Shown here piece after piece: positions 7,781 through 14,953 of a stretch of DNA of 16,392 bases; the first letter of the stretch is position 1, and each line of letters starts with the position of its first letter. Source of the DNA: CAIVAT01 sp964387205 (lineage in GTDB: Bacteria; Bacteroidota; Bacteroidia; Bacteroidales; FEN-979). Made by a program: the position numbers and the translations under genes. Location: the NCBI GenBank assembly GCA_964387205.1, contig CAYLVY010000085.1, forward strand, positions 1 through 16,392, given 5' to 3'. Below the pieces are notes generated by a model. That model was not told the origin of the DNA, ran no database searches, and saw only the letters and a program-made list of their open reading frames with translations.

Positions 7781-9265
7781 ATGACCAGAATTTTCACCAA
7801 ATATTCGCTTCTTGTCCTGACTGTTCTCTGGTTTGCTGCCGAGGGACAAAATACCCAGGATCAGCTCCGGCAGATGAGATCAAATATCATCGAAACAATC
7901 GACGGAAAGGAATTCTACGTGCATACCATCCGCCGCGGTCAGACCCTTTACATGATTTCCAAGGCTTACGGAGTGGATATCAATGATATCATCAGGGAAA
8001 ACCCGGGAGTTAAGGAAGGTATTAAAGCCGATGAAAAATTACGGGTACCGGTACCAACGAAGATCAAAAAAATGGTCAAAGAACCTATACCCCCAAAAGT
8101 GACCCCTTCCGATTCAACATTGTCGGCTGACCGGAGCGATTCCGTGGTGGCCCCACCACTCCTTCTCCCATGCCTGATCGATTCTTCCACCAAAAAACCG
8201 GTATATAACGTTGCCCTTATGGTGCCGCTTTTTCTTGGCGATGTAGCTTCCATCAATACTGTCAATCCCCCGCGAAATAGGCTGGCGACTATCCGCAGTT
8301 TTCAGTTCCTGCCCTTTTATGAGGGGTTCCGCATCGCATTGGATTCGATAGAGAAGGAAGGAGGAAAGTTTCGGATTCATGTGTTTGATGTGGATAAAGA
8401 TACTAACAAAACGAAACAACTTCTTAAAAAACAAGAAGTCGGACAGATGGACATGATCATCGGCCTGGTATATCATGCCAATTTCCGCATTATTTCAGAT
8501 TTCGCCAAAAGGAAAAAAATCCCACTGATCAATCCCATTTCGGAAAGGAGCGACATTGTCCGGAATAATCCTTATGTCTATAAGATCCAACCCGATAAAG
8601 ATGTAATGGAACAAGCCCTTTGCCGGTATTTTAACCGCAGGTCAGACAATGGACAATTTCTGGTGCTGAAAAACGGTAAATTTCCTGACCGGAGGCTTCC
8701 CGAAAAATTCCGCGACTTATGTTCTTCGGAATCGCGTGAAATACGCCTGCCGGAATCTCAAACCGATCTATATACCCTTTTGTCGCGTGAGAAGGAAAAT
8801 TATATTGTCACATGGAATACCGGCACAGAGTTCATTGCTGAATTCACCCGCCGGTTGTACGAACTTCGGAATGAATACAGCATCACCCTTTTCGGATTAC
8901 CGGAGTGGCACAAGGTGAACGGCGTGGAAACAGAATATCTGATAGCCCTCAGGGCCCATTTTATAGCGCCCGGTTTTATTGATTACAGTGATCCGTTTGT
9001 GAACTGGTTTGTAGACCGTTATCAGGAAAAGGTCAGCATGGATCCGGACATCCTGGCTTTTCAGGGATTTGAGGTTGGATGGTATTTTCTTCATGCCCTG
9101 CAGCGGTATGGAACCGGATTTGGGCGATGCCTTAATGAAATGGAGATAAGGCAACTGCATACAGGATACCGGTTTGAAAACGATCCCGGTGACGGGTCAG
9201 AAAACAAATTCTGGAATATATACCGGATAGAGAATTACCGGTTGATCAGGGAATTTCCTGATTAA
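7781..9265 (+). CDS. LysM domain plus type 1 periplasmic-binding-fold protein
   Basis: This 494-residue exported protein joins a peptidoglycan-binding LysM domain to a ligand-binding fold. Residues 1 to about 23 are a signal peptide (basic start, hydrophobic core, ending near AEGQ). Residues 45-91 are LysM, with the typical YxVxxGxTLYxIS start and a later NP turn. A Pro/Ser/Thr-rich and charged linker covers about 92-133. From about residue 138 to the end the pattern (NVALMVPLFL, then FYEGFRIALDSIE, then a D-rich strand and MIIGLVY) resembles the type 1 periplasmic-binding fold of Leu/Ile/Val-type ABC receptors. No permease or ATPase gene is nearby, so a transport role is not supported. A sensor or wall-anchored scaffold is possible. 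It follows guaA after 45 bases. Its stop overlaps the stop of the convergent stress-protein gene. Confidence 0.85.
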   Translation: MTRIFTKYSLLVLTVLWFAAEGQNTQDQLRQMRSNIIETIDGKEFYVHTIRRGQTLYMISKAYGVDINDIIRENPGVKEGIKADEKLRVPVPTKIKKMVKEPIPPKVTPSDSTLSADRSDSVVAPPLLLPCLIDSSTKKPVYNVALMVPLFLGDVASINTVNPPRNRLATIRSFQFLPFYEGFRIALDSIEKEGGKFRIHVFDVDKDTNKTKQLLKKQEVGQMDMIIGLVYHANFRIISDFAKRKKIPLINPISERSDIVRNNPYVYKIQPDKDVMEQALCRYFNRRSDNGQFLVLKNGKFPDRRLPEKFRDLCSSESREIRLPESQTDLYTLLSREKENYIVTWNTGTEFIAEFTRRLYELRNEYSITLFGLPEWHKVNGVETEYLIALRAHFIAPGFIDYSDPFVNWFVDRYQEKVSMDPDILAFQGFEVGWYFLHALQRYGTGFGRCLNEMEIRQLHTGYRFENDPGDGSENKFWNIYRIENYRLIREFPD

Positions 9266-10128
9266 ACAGGGATTGCAACCATCGGAATATTGGTCTCGAA
9301 TAGGTTCTTTCTCGTGATCTTTTTCGTGAACAACATGGAAAGCAAACTTCGCCGTTGCGGCTGGAAGCCGATCACATCAATCATTTTATTGGCAACGAAC
9401 ATATCGATCGCCTTCTGGTTATCCTCCTCCACCTCTACCACCTCAAAGGTAACCGCTTTAAAACCTGGTTCATTCCTCATTCTCAGTTCCAGCGCTTTCA
9501 TTTTTAAATATGCATCGCTGCTTTTTGATCGTGACATAAAATGAACCACATGGATATGACTTTGGAACGGTGTAAAGAGTTCCCTCAGGTTACGGATGGC
9601 TTGTTCATTACCCTCGCTCAGGTCAGCAGCAAACATCAGATTCTCAAAACCACGGAATTGCCGGATTGCGGGTACGGTAATCACCGGAACTTTGGCATGG
9701 TCGATGATAAAAGTGGAAACCTTACCCCAGACCTGCAATGTATTTCCTTTACCGGTTGTTCCCATCACCACAAGGGCCGGATGAAATTCTCCGCAGAGTT
9801 CTTTCAGTTCATGCTCAATTTCACCACCTGTAACCCTGGAACGAAAAGGAATGTTCATTCCCCGGTTTGTAAGCATTTCCCGCACATCTGATTCAAGATC
9901 CTCCATCTGTACCAATGCCTGACGCCGGAGATCATTCATCAACTCCTCGTTGTATACCGAACTCATGTTCAGGGTGTCCGGGAAACTGGTATCCGTAATG
10001 ATAATCTGATCGAAATAGGTATGAAAAAGCAGGATTTCAGCATCCATGACAAAGGCCATTTCGATGGCATAGGCACAGGTAATGGGGGTATGACCCGAAA
10101 AATCAACCGGAACAAGGATCGTTTTCAT
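9262..10128 (-). CDS. Universal stress protein with two tandem UspA domains
   Basis: This 288-residue cytoplasmic protein contains two UspA domains, about 1-145 and 150-288. The first starts MKTILVPVDFS, the classic UspA beta strand with Asp, and carries an ATP-binding-type loop GTTGKGN followed by a glycine eight residues later and KVST. The usual spacing is nine residues and the usual end GS, so the loop is slightly altered. The second domain is degenerate: LMFAADLSEGNEQ opens it, but the region around FQPQRRSLLSM has no G-rich loop. An asymmetric tandem Usp of this kind is common in Bacteroidota. The start at ATG 10128 follows a good promoter at 10155-10185. An in-frame TTG at 10185 would add 19 residues and overlap that promoter, so it was rejected. 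The product probably binds ATP or other small ligands during stress; its exact role is unknown. Confidence 0.92.
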   Translation of the reverse strand: MKTILVPVDFSGHTPITCAYAIEMAFVMDAEILLFHTYFDQIIITDTSFPDTLNMSSVYNEELMNDLRRQALVQMEDLESDVREMLTNRGMNIPFRSRVTGGEIEHELKELCGEFHPALVVMGTTGKGNTLQVWGKVSTFIIDHAKVPVITVPAIRQFRGFENLMFAADLSEGNEQAIRNLRELFTPFQSHIHVVHFMSRSKSSDAYLKMKALELRMRNEPGFKAVTFEVVEVEEDNQKAIDMFVANKMIDVIGFQPQRRSLLSMLFTKKITRKNLFETNIPMVAIPV

Positions 10129-10145
10129 GGCGAGGGATTTTGGGT

Positions 10146-11279
10146 TTATTTCTGCAAAGGTAACACCTCCAGTAGCCGTTTGCAATTATTTCGGTCAGAA
10201 TACCGATCCTCCAGCATCCGTTTTCGATGCTCAATATCCTGTTTATCAAACGATTGATTTGATATACTGAACACCTGTTCCCTGAATTCCTGCGGGGTTC
10301 GTGCAATCTGACAAGCGGCCTCCAACCCTGTACCTGCCAGCATTTCAGGGTTGACCAGACAATACCTGCCGCGAAATAATGCGTTGATCATCTTTAATTT
10401 CAGACCCGTAGCCTGAAATGTGAGCATCAGGTTTATGTGAGCATGACGGATAAGGTGGTCCATCTCGTCGTTTCCGGGGTTGGATATCAGTTGAACATTG
10501 TGATGCGAAGAAACTTTGCGTTGCATCCAATCAGGTGGCTCCTGTCCGGCAATGACCAACCGTGGCATGTGTTTATCCCAGATTCGGTCGAGGATATAAG
10601 AAACGGCCCGGTAGTTCTCCGGCACCGATAATTTTCCCTGATAGAGAATGTAATCACCGCTGCCCGGGAGAATATCCGGTTCGTCATGCCCATGGAAACT
10701 GGGGATATGACGGATAGTTTTTCCAGGGAAATGTCTTTCAAGGTAAGCTGTATCCTGTGCTGAAACTGCCAGCATGATATCAGCATGGCGAAGGATACGC
10801 TGGAAGTGTTTTAATTTCAGACTTTCCGCATAAAAATATGCCTTTCGCAGGAGATGTCGCTCCGCGCTCCCAAGATGCCGGTAATAGTGATGCTCTATAT
10901 TGCTTTCCCGGTAGATGAGGCTACGGTCTTTCAGCATTTCATGGTTCATAAACCCACAGGTATGCAGCCCTTCGAAGATGATCGGAGCATGGTCGGCCGA
11001 CAGATTTTCCGGCAGTGTCATGGAACGCCGGCTTCTGACAATATAAGGATCAAGCCCTGCCTGCGAACTCCATCCCGTCTGGCGCGGATAATAGGTTACG
11101 CTCCGGCAATATTTGTCCAATTCCTGCTGAGGGCTCCTCCGATCATGGAAACAATGAAGATGGATGATGGCGCCTTCCCTGTACAGCGCCCTGATCTTGT
11201 AAAATACATCGATCACTCCTCCATAGTTGGCCGGGTATGGAATATCAAAAGAGACGATATGGAGTACCTGCCCTTTCAT
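10146..11279 (-). CDS. GT4-like glycosyltransferase (second of the pair)
   Basis: This 377-residue protein looks like a GT-B fold glycosyltransferase of the GT4/GT1 type found widely in Bacteroidota. The N-terminal half contains PANYGGVIDVFYKIRAL (about 16-32), followed by a strand ending LHCF. The second half has the sugar-nucleotide-binding strand ILYQGKLSVPENYRAV (211-226), then LVIAGQEPP. In canonical GT4 enzymes the last Glu of the EX7E motif stands in an EALACGxPVV-like block. Here the equivalent block is KLKMINALFRGRYCLVN, with N299 at that Glu position. No signal peptide or membrane helix is evident, so it should be cytoplasmic or peripheral. Its ATG overlaps the TGA of the upstream glycosyltransferase as ATGA, which points to translational coupling. 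Donor and acceptor cannot be read from sequence. The stress-protein promoter lies within its last 40 bases. Confidence 0.85.
   Translation of the reverse strand: MKGQVLHIVSFDIPYPANYGGVIDVFYKIRALYREGAIIHLHCFHDRRSPQQELDKYCRSVTYYPRQTGWSSQAGLDPYIVRSRRSMTLPENLSADHAPIIFEGLHTCGFMNHEMLKDRSLIYRESNIEHHYYRHLGSAERHLLRKAYFYAESLKLKHFQRILRHADIMLAVSAQDTAYLERHFPGKTIRHIPSFHGHDEPDILPGSGDYILYQGKLSVPENYRAVSYILDRIWDKHMPRLVIAGQEPPDWMQRKVSSHHNVQLISNPGNDEMDHLIRHAHINLMLTFQATGLKLKMINALFRGRYCLVNPEMLAGTGLEAACQIARTPQEFREQVFSISNQSFDKQDIEHRKRMLEDRYSDRNNCKRLLEVLPLQK
10155..10185 (-). promoter_or_regulatory. Bacteroidota-type promoter for the universal stress protein gene
   Basis: On the minus strand a TTG (10183-10185) is followed, after 20 bases, by TACCTTTG (10162-10155), an exact match to the Bacteroidota -7 element TAnnTTTG with a normal -33 spacing. 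Transcription would start near 10148, giving a leader of about 20 bases before the ATG at 10128. The whole element lies within the 3' end of the glycosyltransferase gene, whose stop is at 10146-10148. Confidence 0.6.
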
Positions 11280-12430
11280 CTCAGATCCGGAGGTTCGAGC
11301 AACGCCATCAGCCGGGGCTCCTCGGCTTCCCAGTTCAGTTCTGCTGCAGCCACCGCCAGGTTGGAACGAAATTGCTTCAGTTTATCTTCGTCACCCAACA
11401 TCCGGTCAAGCTGGGCGGCCAATACGGCTGGCTCATGGCTGGTCAGAAATTCTCCGATCTGATACCTCTCCACGATCATTTTCATTTCCGGGAAGGGAGA
11501 GACCAATACGGGCACACAGGCCTGAATGTAGTCGAGAAATTTATTGGGCAGGCAATAATGATAATTGATGCTGATATCCTTCTCGATTGAAAGACCGATG
11601 TCAGCATGATTGGTAAGTCGGCTCAGCTCCTGAAACGGGATCTGGCCTGTCAGTATCACCTTATCTTGCAGCGATTCCCTTCCCACTAGTTTTCTGAGAT
11701 CCTCCAGGATATCACCGGAACCGGCTATAACCAGGACAGCCTTTGTCTTGAGGTAATTCATGGCCACTATCGCCTCTTCCAGCCCTCTTCCGATGTTGAC
11801 AGCGCCCTGATACAGGATCATACGGCAACCGGCCGGTTTTTCCGCGATAAATCCTTTGTCCGGCACTGGTATTTGTTTCCGGAACGGCACATTCCTGACC
11901 ACCACCATTTCGTTTCCATATTCGTTATGATAAAGCCTTGCGACCGATTCGTTTACGGCAATGACGAATTTCAGGCGCGGAAAGATTAAATCTTCCAGAA
12001 ACTTCCAAATAATGGTCACCCCGATCCTGCCCGAAAGCTCAGGGACACCTCTGAAATATTCATGACAGTCATGGATCAGATGTACATGACGGGTACGTTT
12101 GCGGAAGAGATTTTTCAACCGGAAGGCCGTATAATTGGCTGACAGGGTATCCAGATCATTGGATATAAGAAGGTTGAATTTCTTACCCAGCAGGAAAAAC
12201 AGCAGCCGGATATTGTATTCCGCATAAAACAGTGCTCCTTTTTCGAACAACAGTCTCATCCGGTGTGTCAGGTAGTCGCGTTGTTGCAGCGGCAGGCTCC
12301 CGGGCAGGATCCGGCCCACCAGGACAACCCTGAACCCGGCTTTAACCAGGGAAGAACAGGTACGGTGAACACGCTGATCGGTGGTCAGGTCGTTGGTTAC
12401 AGAAACGATGGCGATACGTTGCATTTGCAT
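11276..12430 (-). CDS. GT4-like glycosyltransferase (first of the pair)
   Basis: This 384-residue protein is a GT-B fold glycosyltransferase of the GT4 type. The N-terminus RIAIVSVTNDLTTDQRVHR (5-23) is the usual nucleotide-fold start of Bacteroidota enzymes acting on NDP-sugars. HDCHEYF (120-126) is a typical N-domain motif. The C-domain shows ILYQGAVNIGRGLEEAI (205-221), VLVIAGSGD, and PNKFLDYIQACVPVLVS (295-311), the equivalent of the EX7E block with Asp (D300) in place of the last Glu. ATG codons at 12430 and 12424 are both possible; the first is listed. It starts 19 bases after the DUF3108 stop and its own stop overlaps the next glycosyltransferase start (ATGA), so the two enzymes are probably made together and may act one after the other on an envelope glycan. 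The sugar transferred is unknown. Confidence 0.88.
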   Translation of the reverse strand: MQMQRIAIVSVTNDLTTDQRVHRTCSSLVKAGFRVVLVGRILPGSLPLQQRDYLTHRMRLLFEKGALFYAEYNIRLLFFLLGKKFNLLISNDLDTLSANYTAFRLKNLFRKRTRHVHLIHDCHEYFRGVPELSGRIGVTIIWKFLEDLIFPRLKFVIAVNESVARLYHNEYGNEMVVVRNVPFRKQIPVPDKGFIAEKPAGCRMILYQGAVNIGRGLEEAIVAMNYLKTKAVLVIAGSGDILEDLRKLVGRESLQDKVILTGQIPFQELSRLTNHADIGLSIEKDISINYHYCLPNKFLDYIQACVPVLVSPFPEMKMIVERYQIGEFLTSHEPAVLAAQLDRMLGDEDKLKQFRSNLAVAAAELNWEAEEPRLMALLEPPDLR

Positions 12431-12449
12431 TTGCGGGGACCAGGATGGA

Positions 12450-13292
12450 TCATCTCTCCTTTTGCACGAGCGAAGATACCGGATTTTTCAAACCTTTGAA
12501 ATCTTTCAGATAGGCTTTTATGGTTCCGACGATAATTTTGGCTTCGATGTAGACCGGTATCCTGTTGTCATCGGCGGTAACCCACACCAGTACATCTTCA
12601 TCACCCTGAAAGATCGTTCCCTGTACCATTTTTGCCGCAATTTTGTAACAACGATAGGTTTTTCCGTCAGTGGATTGCACCATTTCAGTACCGATGAACC
12701 GGACATAGATATCATAATAGGCATCATCTATCAGGATTTTTATCTCCTTTTTCCAGCCCGGAAAGGCGTTCCGGAAATCAAGTGTCCGGGTATAATAGAT
12801 GGCTGAAAGCATGTCAAATGAACAAGGCATTACAGGCAGTGTATCCTGTCGCTGAGGATTATTGTTGGTTTTGGTATTTGCATAAACCTTCCCTGCATTA
12901 TAGTCATAATAGAGGGTATTGAGCAGCGCGTATCCACCCTCATAGGTTTGTCGTTTAAAATAGCGGGGCTGGAAGCTGGCCGGATCGGTGTAACTGTCGA
13001 AATAGTCCCTCACTTTGAACAACAGGTCGTAGGAAGGAAAACTCCTCCCGGATGCTTTGAAATGCCAGGCCTGTTTCCCCATATAATTTTCCATTCCGGT
13101 TTCAAATGTGACTATTCCGGCATCGACCCAGACAGGTCCCCAGTTATAGGAAACGGTATATCGGATCCGTTCTTTTTCCCCGAACACATTATTATCTGTA
13201 AAACATTGTGCAACAGATATAATTACCGGGAACAAAAGCAGGGTCGATAATAGAAGGAGCCGATTGTTTCCTGGGAGGAGGCTTGTCATCAT
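12450..13292 (-). CDS. DUF3108 family exported protein
   Basis: This 280-residue protein resembles the DUF3108 family, a group of exported, beta-strand-rich proteins of unknown function. Residues 1 to about 29 form a signal peptide (a leucine-rich core and an end near SVAQ). Family-like features are GEKERIRYTVSYNWGPVWVDAG (about 39-60), the mid-region SFDMLSAIYYTRTLDF, and the C-terminal DDNRIPVYIEAKIIVGTIKAYL. Alternating polar and hydrophobic residues suggest an antiparallel sheet. Its ATG overlaps the permease TGA (ATGA at 13289-13292); a second ATG directly follows, so the start could be one codon later. It sits between the permease and two glycosyltransferases, so an envelope role is likely, but no biochemical function can be given. 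Confidence 0.8.
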   Translation of the reverse strand: MMTSLLPGNNRLLLLSTLLLFPVIISVAQCFTDNNVFGEKERIRYTVSYNWGPVWVDAGIVTFETGMENYMGKQAWHFKASGRSFPSYDLLFKVRDYFDSYTDPASFQPRYFKRQTYEGGYALLNTLYYDYNAGKVYANTKTNNNPQRQDTLPVMPCSFDMLSAIYYTRTLDFRNAFPGWKKEIKILIDDAYYDIYVRFIGTEMVQSTDGKTYRCYKIAAKMVQGTIFQGDEDVLVWVTADDNRIPVYIEAKIIVGTIKAYLKDFKGLKNPVSSLVQKER

Positions 13293-14734
13293 GGTTGTTT
13301 ATCCATCTTTTTCTTCCAGAAATGGAAGACCGGGATTCCCATTATAACGATGATCAGTCCCGGCCAGGTATATTCAGGTTTAAAAATAAAGAGGATAACC
13401 ATGATGGACAGGGCCAGGATCAGATACAGAACGGGTATGACGGGATAACCGAATGCACGGTAAGGACGTTCGGCCAGGGGTCGTTTTTTACGAAGGATAA
13501 AGATCCCGATGATGGTTAAAGAATAGAATATCAATACTGCGAATACGACGTAATCGAGCAGTTGCCCGTATGAACCGCTCAGGCACAATAAGCTGGCCCA
13601 GATGGCCTGAATGATGAGTCCGGTGGCCGGTACCCCATGGCTATTCAGTGTACCTGCCTGGCGGAAAAGCAATCCATCGCATGCCATGGCATAATAAACA
13701 CGTGCACCGGAGAGGATCAGGCCGTTATTGCATCCGAAGGTGGAGATTACAATAAAAATCGCCATGATGGTAACCGCATAGGAGCCAAAAATACCGGAGA
13801 GGGAGGCGGTAGCAAGGCGGTCATTCACTGCATATTGCATACCCCTTGCGAGAAAATCCTGGCCTGCAGGTTCCCCCTTCAAAGGCAGGGCAGTAATATA
13901 AACGGTATTGGCTAAGAGATAAAGGACTGTAACTATCAATGTTCCCAGAAAAAGGCTCATAGGAATGTTTTTTCTGGGATTGATCACTTCACCGGCGGTA
14001 AAGGTGATGTTGTTCCAGGCATCGGAGGAAAAAAGCCCTCCTACCATGGCCATTCCCATGGCTGCCAAAAGCCCCCAGGCACCCAATGGAATATCGCTGC
14101 CGTCAGGCCCTTCCTGAACCGGCGACCAGAAATAATCCCTGTTGAACTCAATGACGTCCCGGTCAGACGCGTATACCAGACCAATCAGGATAAATAATAT
14201 CAGAAGGACAAATTTCCCGGATGTAAAAAGATTCTGTACCCGCTTTCCTTCCCGGATACCCCTGGAATTGATCCAGGACAGTACGATGATGGATAGAATA
14301 GCCAAAACCTGTACCGGGCCAATGGTGAAAATTCCCGCTTTCAGCCAGATAATATCTTCCGAGATGGCAGGGATCAAAACACCTGAAAACTTTGCAAAAG
14401 CCATAGCCACGGCGGCAATCGTTCCGGTCTGGATAACGAGAAAAAGGGTCCATCCGTACAAAAAACCGATGAGCGGATTATAGGCTTCCTTAAGGTAAAC
14501 ATATTGTCCTCCGGCTTTTGGAAACATACCGGCTAACTCCCCATAACTCAGGGCCGCAAAGATGGTCATTACCCCTGTAATGATCCAGACCATCATCAGC
14601 CAACCGGGCGACCCGACCAAACGGGCAATATCTGCACTTACAATGAATATTCCTGAGCCAATCATGGATCCGACCACAATGGCTGTAGAATCAAACAAAT
14701 TCAGGCTTCTGTTGAAATCAGTATGATAGCTCAT
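13289..14734 (-). CDS. APC superfamily amino-acid permease
   Basis: This 481-residue integral membrane protein belongs to the amino acid-polyamine-organocation superfamily and most resembles the LAT-like or general amino-acid permease branch. About twelve hydrophobic segments can be counted. Segment 1 contains GSMIGSGIF (22-30), the conserved unwound substrate-binding loop of APC transporters. Segment 2 and its following loop contain ALSYGELAGMFPKAGGQYVYLKEA in two adjoining parts, the standard family signature. The C-terminus is short and basic (KKKMDKQP). The start at ATG 14734 gives a short polar N-terminus of the usual length. It is first in the minus-strand cluster and overlaps the DUF3108 gene by 4 bases. 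The substrate is presumably an amino acid, but which one cannot be told. The link to the downstream glycosyltransferases may be only transcriptional. Confidence 0.93.
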   Translation of the reverse strand: MSYHTDFNRSLNLFDSTAIVVGSMIGSGIFIVSADIARLVGSPGWLMMVWIITGVMTIFAALSYGELAGMFPKAGGQYVYLKEAYNPLIGFLYGWTLFLVIQTGTIAAVAMAFAKFSGVLIPAISEDIIWLKAGIFTIGPVQVLAILSIIVLSWINSRGIREGKRVQNLFTSGKFVLLILFILIGLVYASDRDVIEFNRDYFWSPVQEGPDGSDIPLGAWGLLAAMGMAMVGGLFSSDAWNNITFTAGEVINPRKNIPMSLFLGTLIVTVLYLLANTVYITALPLKGEPAGQDFLARGMQYAVNDRLATASLSGIFGSYAVTIMAIFIVISTFGCNNGLILSGARVYYAMACDGLLFRQAGTLNSHGVPATGLIIQAIWASLLCLSGSYGQLLDYVVFAVLIFYSLTIIGIFILRKKRPLAERPYRAFGYPVIPVLYLILALSIMVILFIFKPEYTWPGLIIVIMGIPVFHFWKKKMDKQP

Positions 14735-14750
14735 TCCGGAAAATTGGCTC

Positions 14751-14783
14751 CAATGTTAGAAAAAAAAATCTTACGGGAACCAA
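14751..14783 (-). promoter_or_regulatory. Weak candidate promoter for the permease cluster
   Basis: Read on the minus strand, TTG (14783-14781) is followed after 22 bases by TAACATTG (14758-14751), which differs at one position from the Bacteroidota -7 element TAnnTTTG. The position, 17 bases before the permease ATG, is reasonable. The mismatch and the long spacing keep confidence low. Confidence 0.3.
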
Positions 14784-14862
14784 TAAATGATACGCAGGAG
14801 AAGAAAAGTTTTCAGCCAGACAGTTAAATGCGGTCAATGAACCTTAACATTGAATTTTTTTG

Positions 14863-14870
14863 TATTTTTG
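14863..14870 (+). promoter_or_regulatory. Candidate -7 element for the surface-protein gene
   Basis: TATTTTTG matches the -7 consensus TAnnTTTG exactly and lies 83 bases before the ATG at 14954. There is no TTG at the usual -33 distance, and the surrounding T tracts raise the chance of an accidental match. Confidence 0.4.
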
Positions 14871-14953
14871 GAAGTTTCAATTTTTTTGATAAAAAGTTAG
14901 CAATCAAAATAATGGATTTTACTCTACTCTTTTTCAGACCTTAACAAGCCACG

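Larger units (their letters stand above)
14735..14953. other. Divergent AT-rich intergenic region
   Basis: This 219-base stretch separates the minus-strand permease cluster from the plus-strand surface-protein gene. It is clearly more AT-rich than its surroundings and has A and T tracts near 14760-14768, 14854-14861 and 14881-14887. It should carry the promoters of both flanking units. I see no RNA gene, small ORF with family resemblance, or convincing hairpin in it. Confidence 0.7.

Noticed and set aside
10854..11462. 202-codon plus-strand frame opposite the two glycosyltransferases
   Set aside because: Both minus-strand proteins have clear family motifs across this region. The plus-strand translation has low-complexity Ser/Arg-rich stretches and no domain pattern.
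12471..12478. TATCTTCG on the minus strand as a promoter for the glycosyltransferase pair
   Set aside because: It has one mismatch to TAnnTTTG and no TTG at the -33 distance. The tight gene packing makes cotranscription with the upstream genes the simpler reading.
12486..12501. Perfect inverted repeat TTTCAAA-CC-TTTGAAA inside the DUF3108 gene end
   Set aside because: A two-base loop cannot form a normal hairpin, it is AT-rich and inside coding sequence, and I see no second copy near a promoter. Chance is likely.
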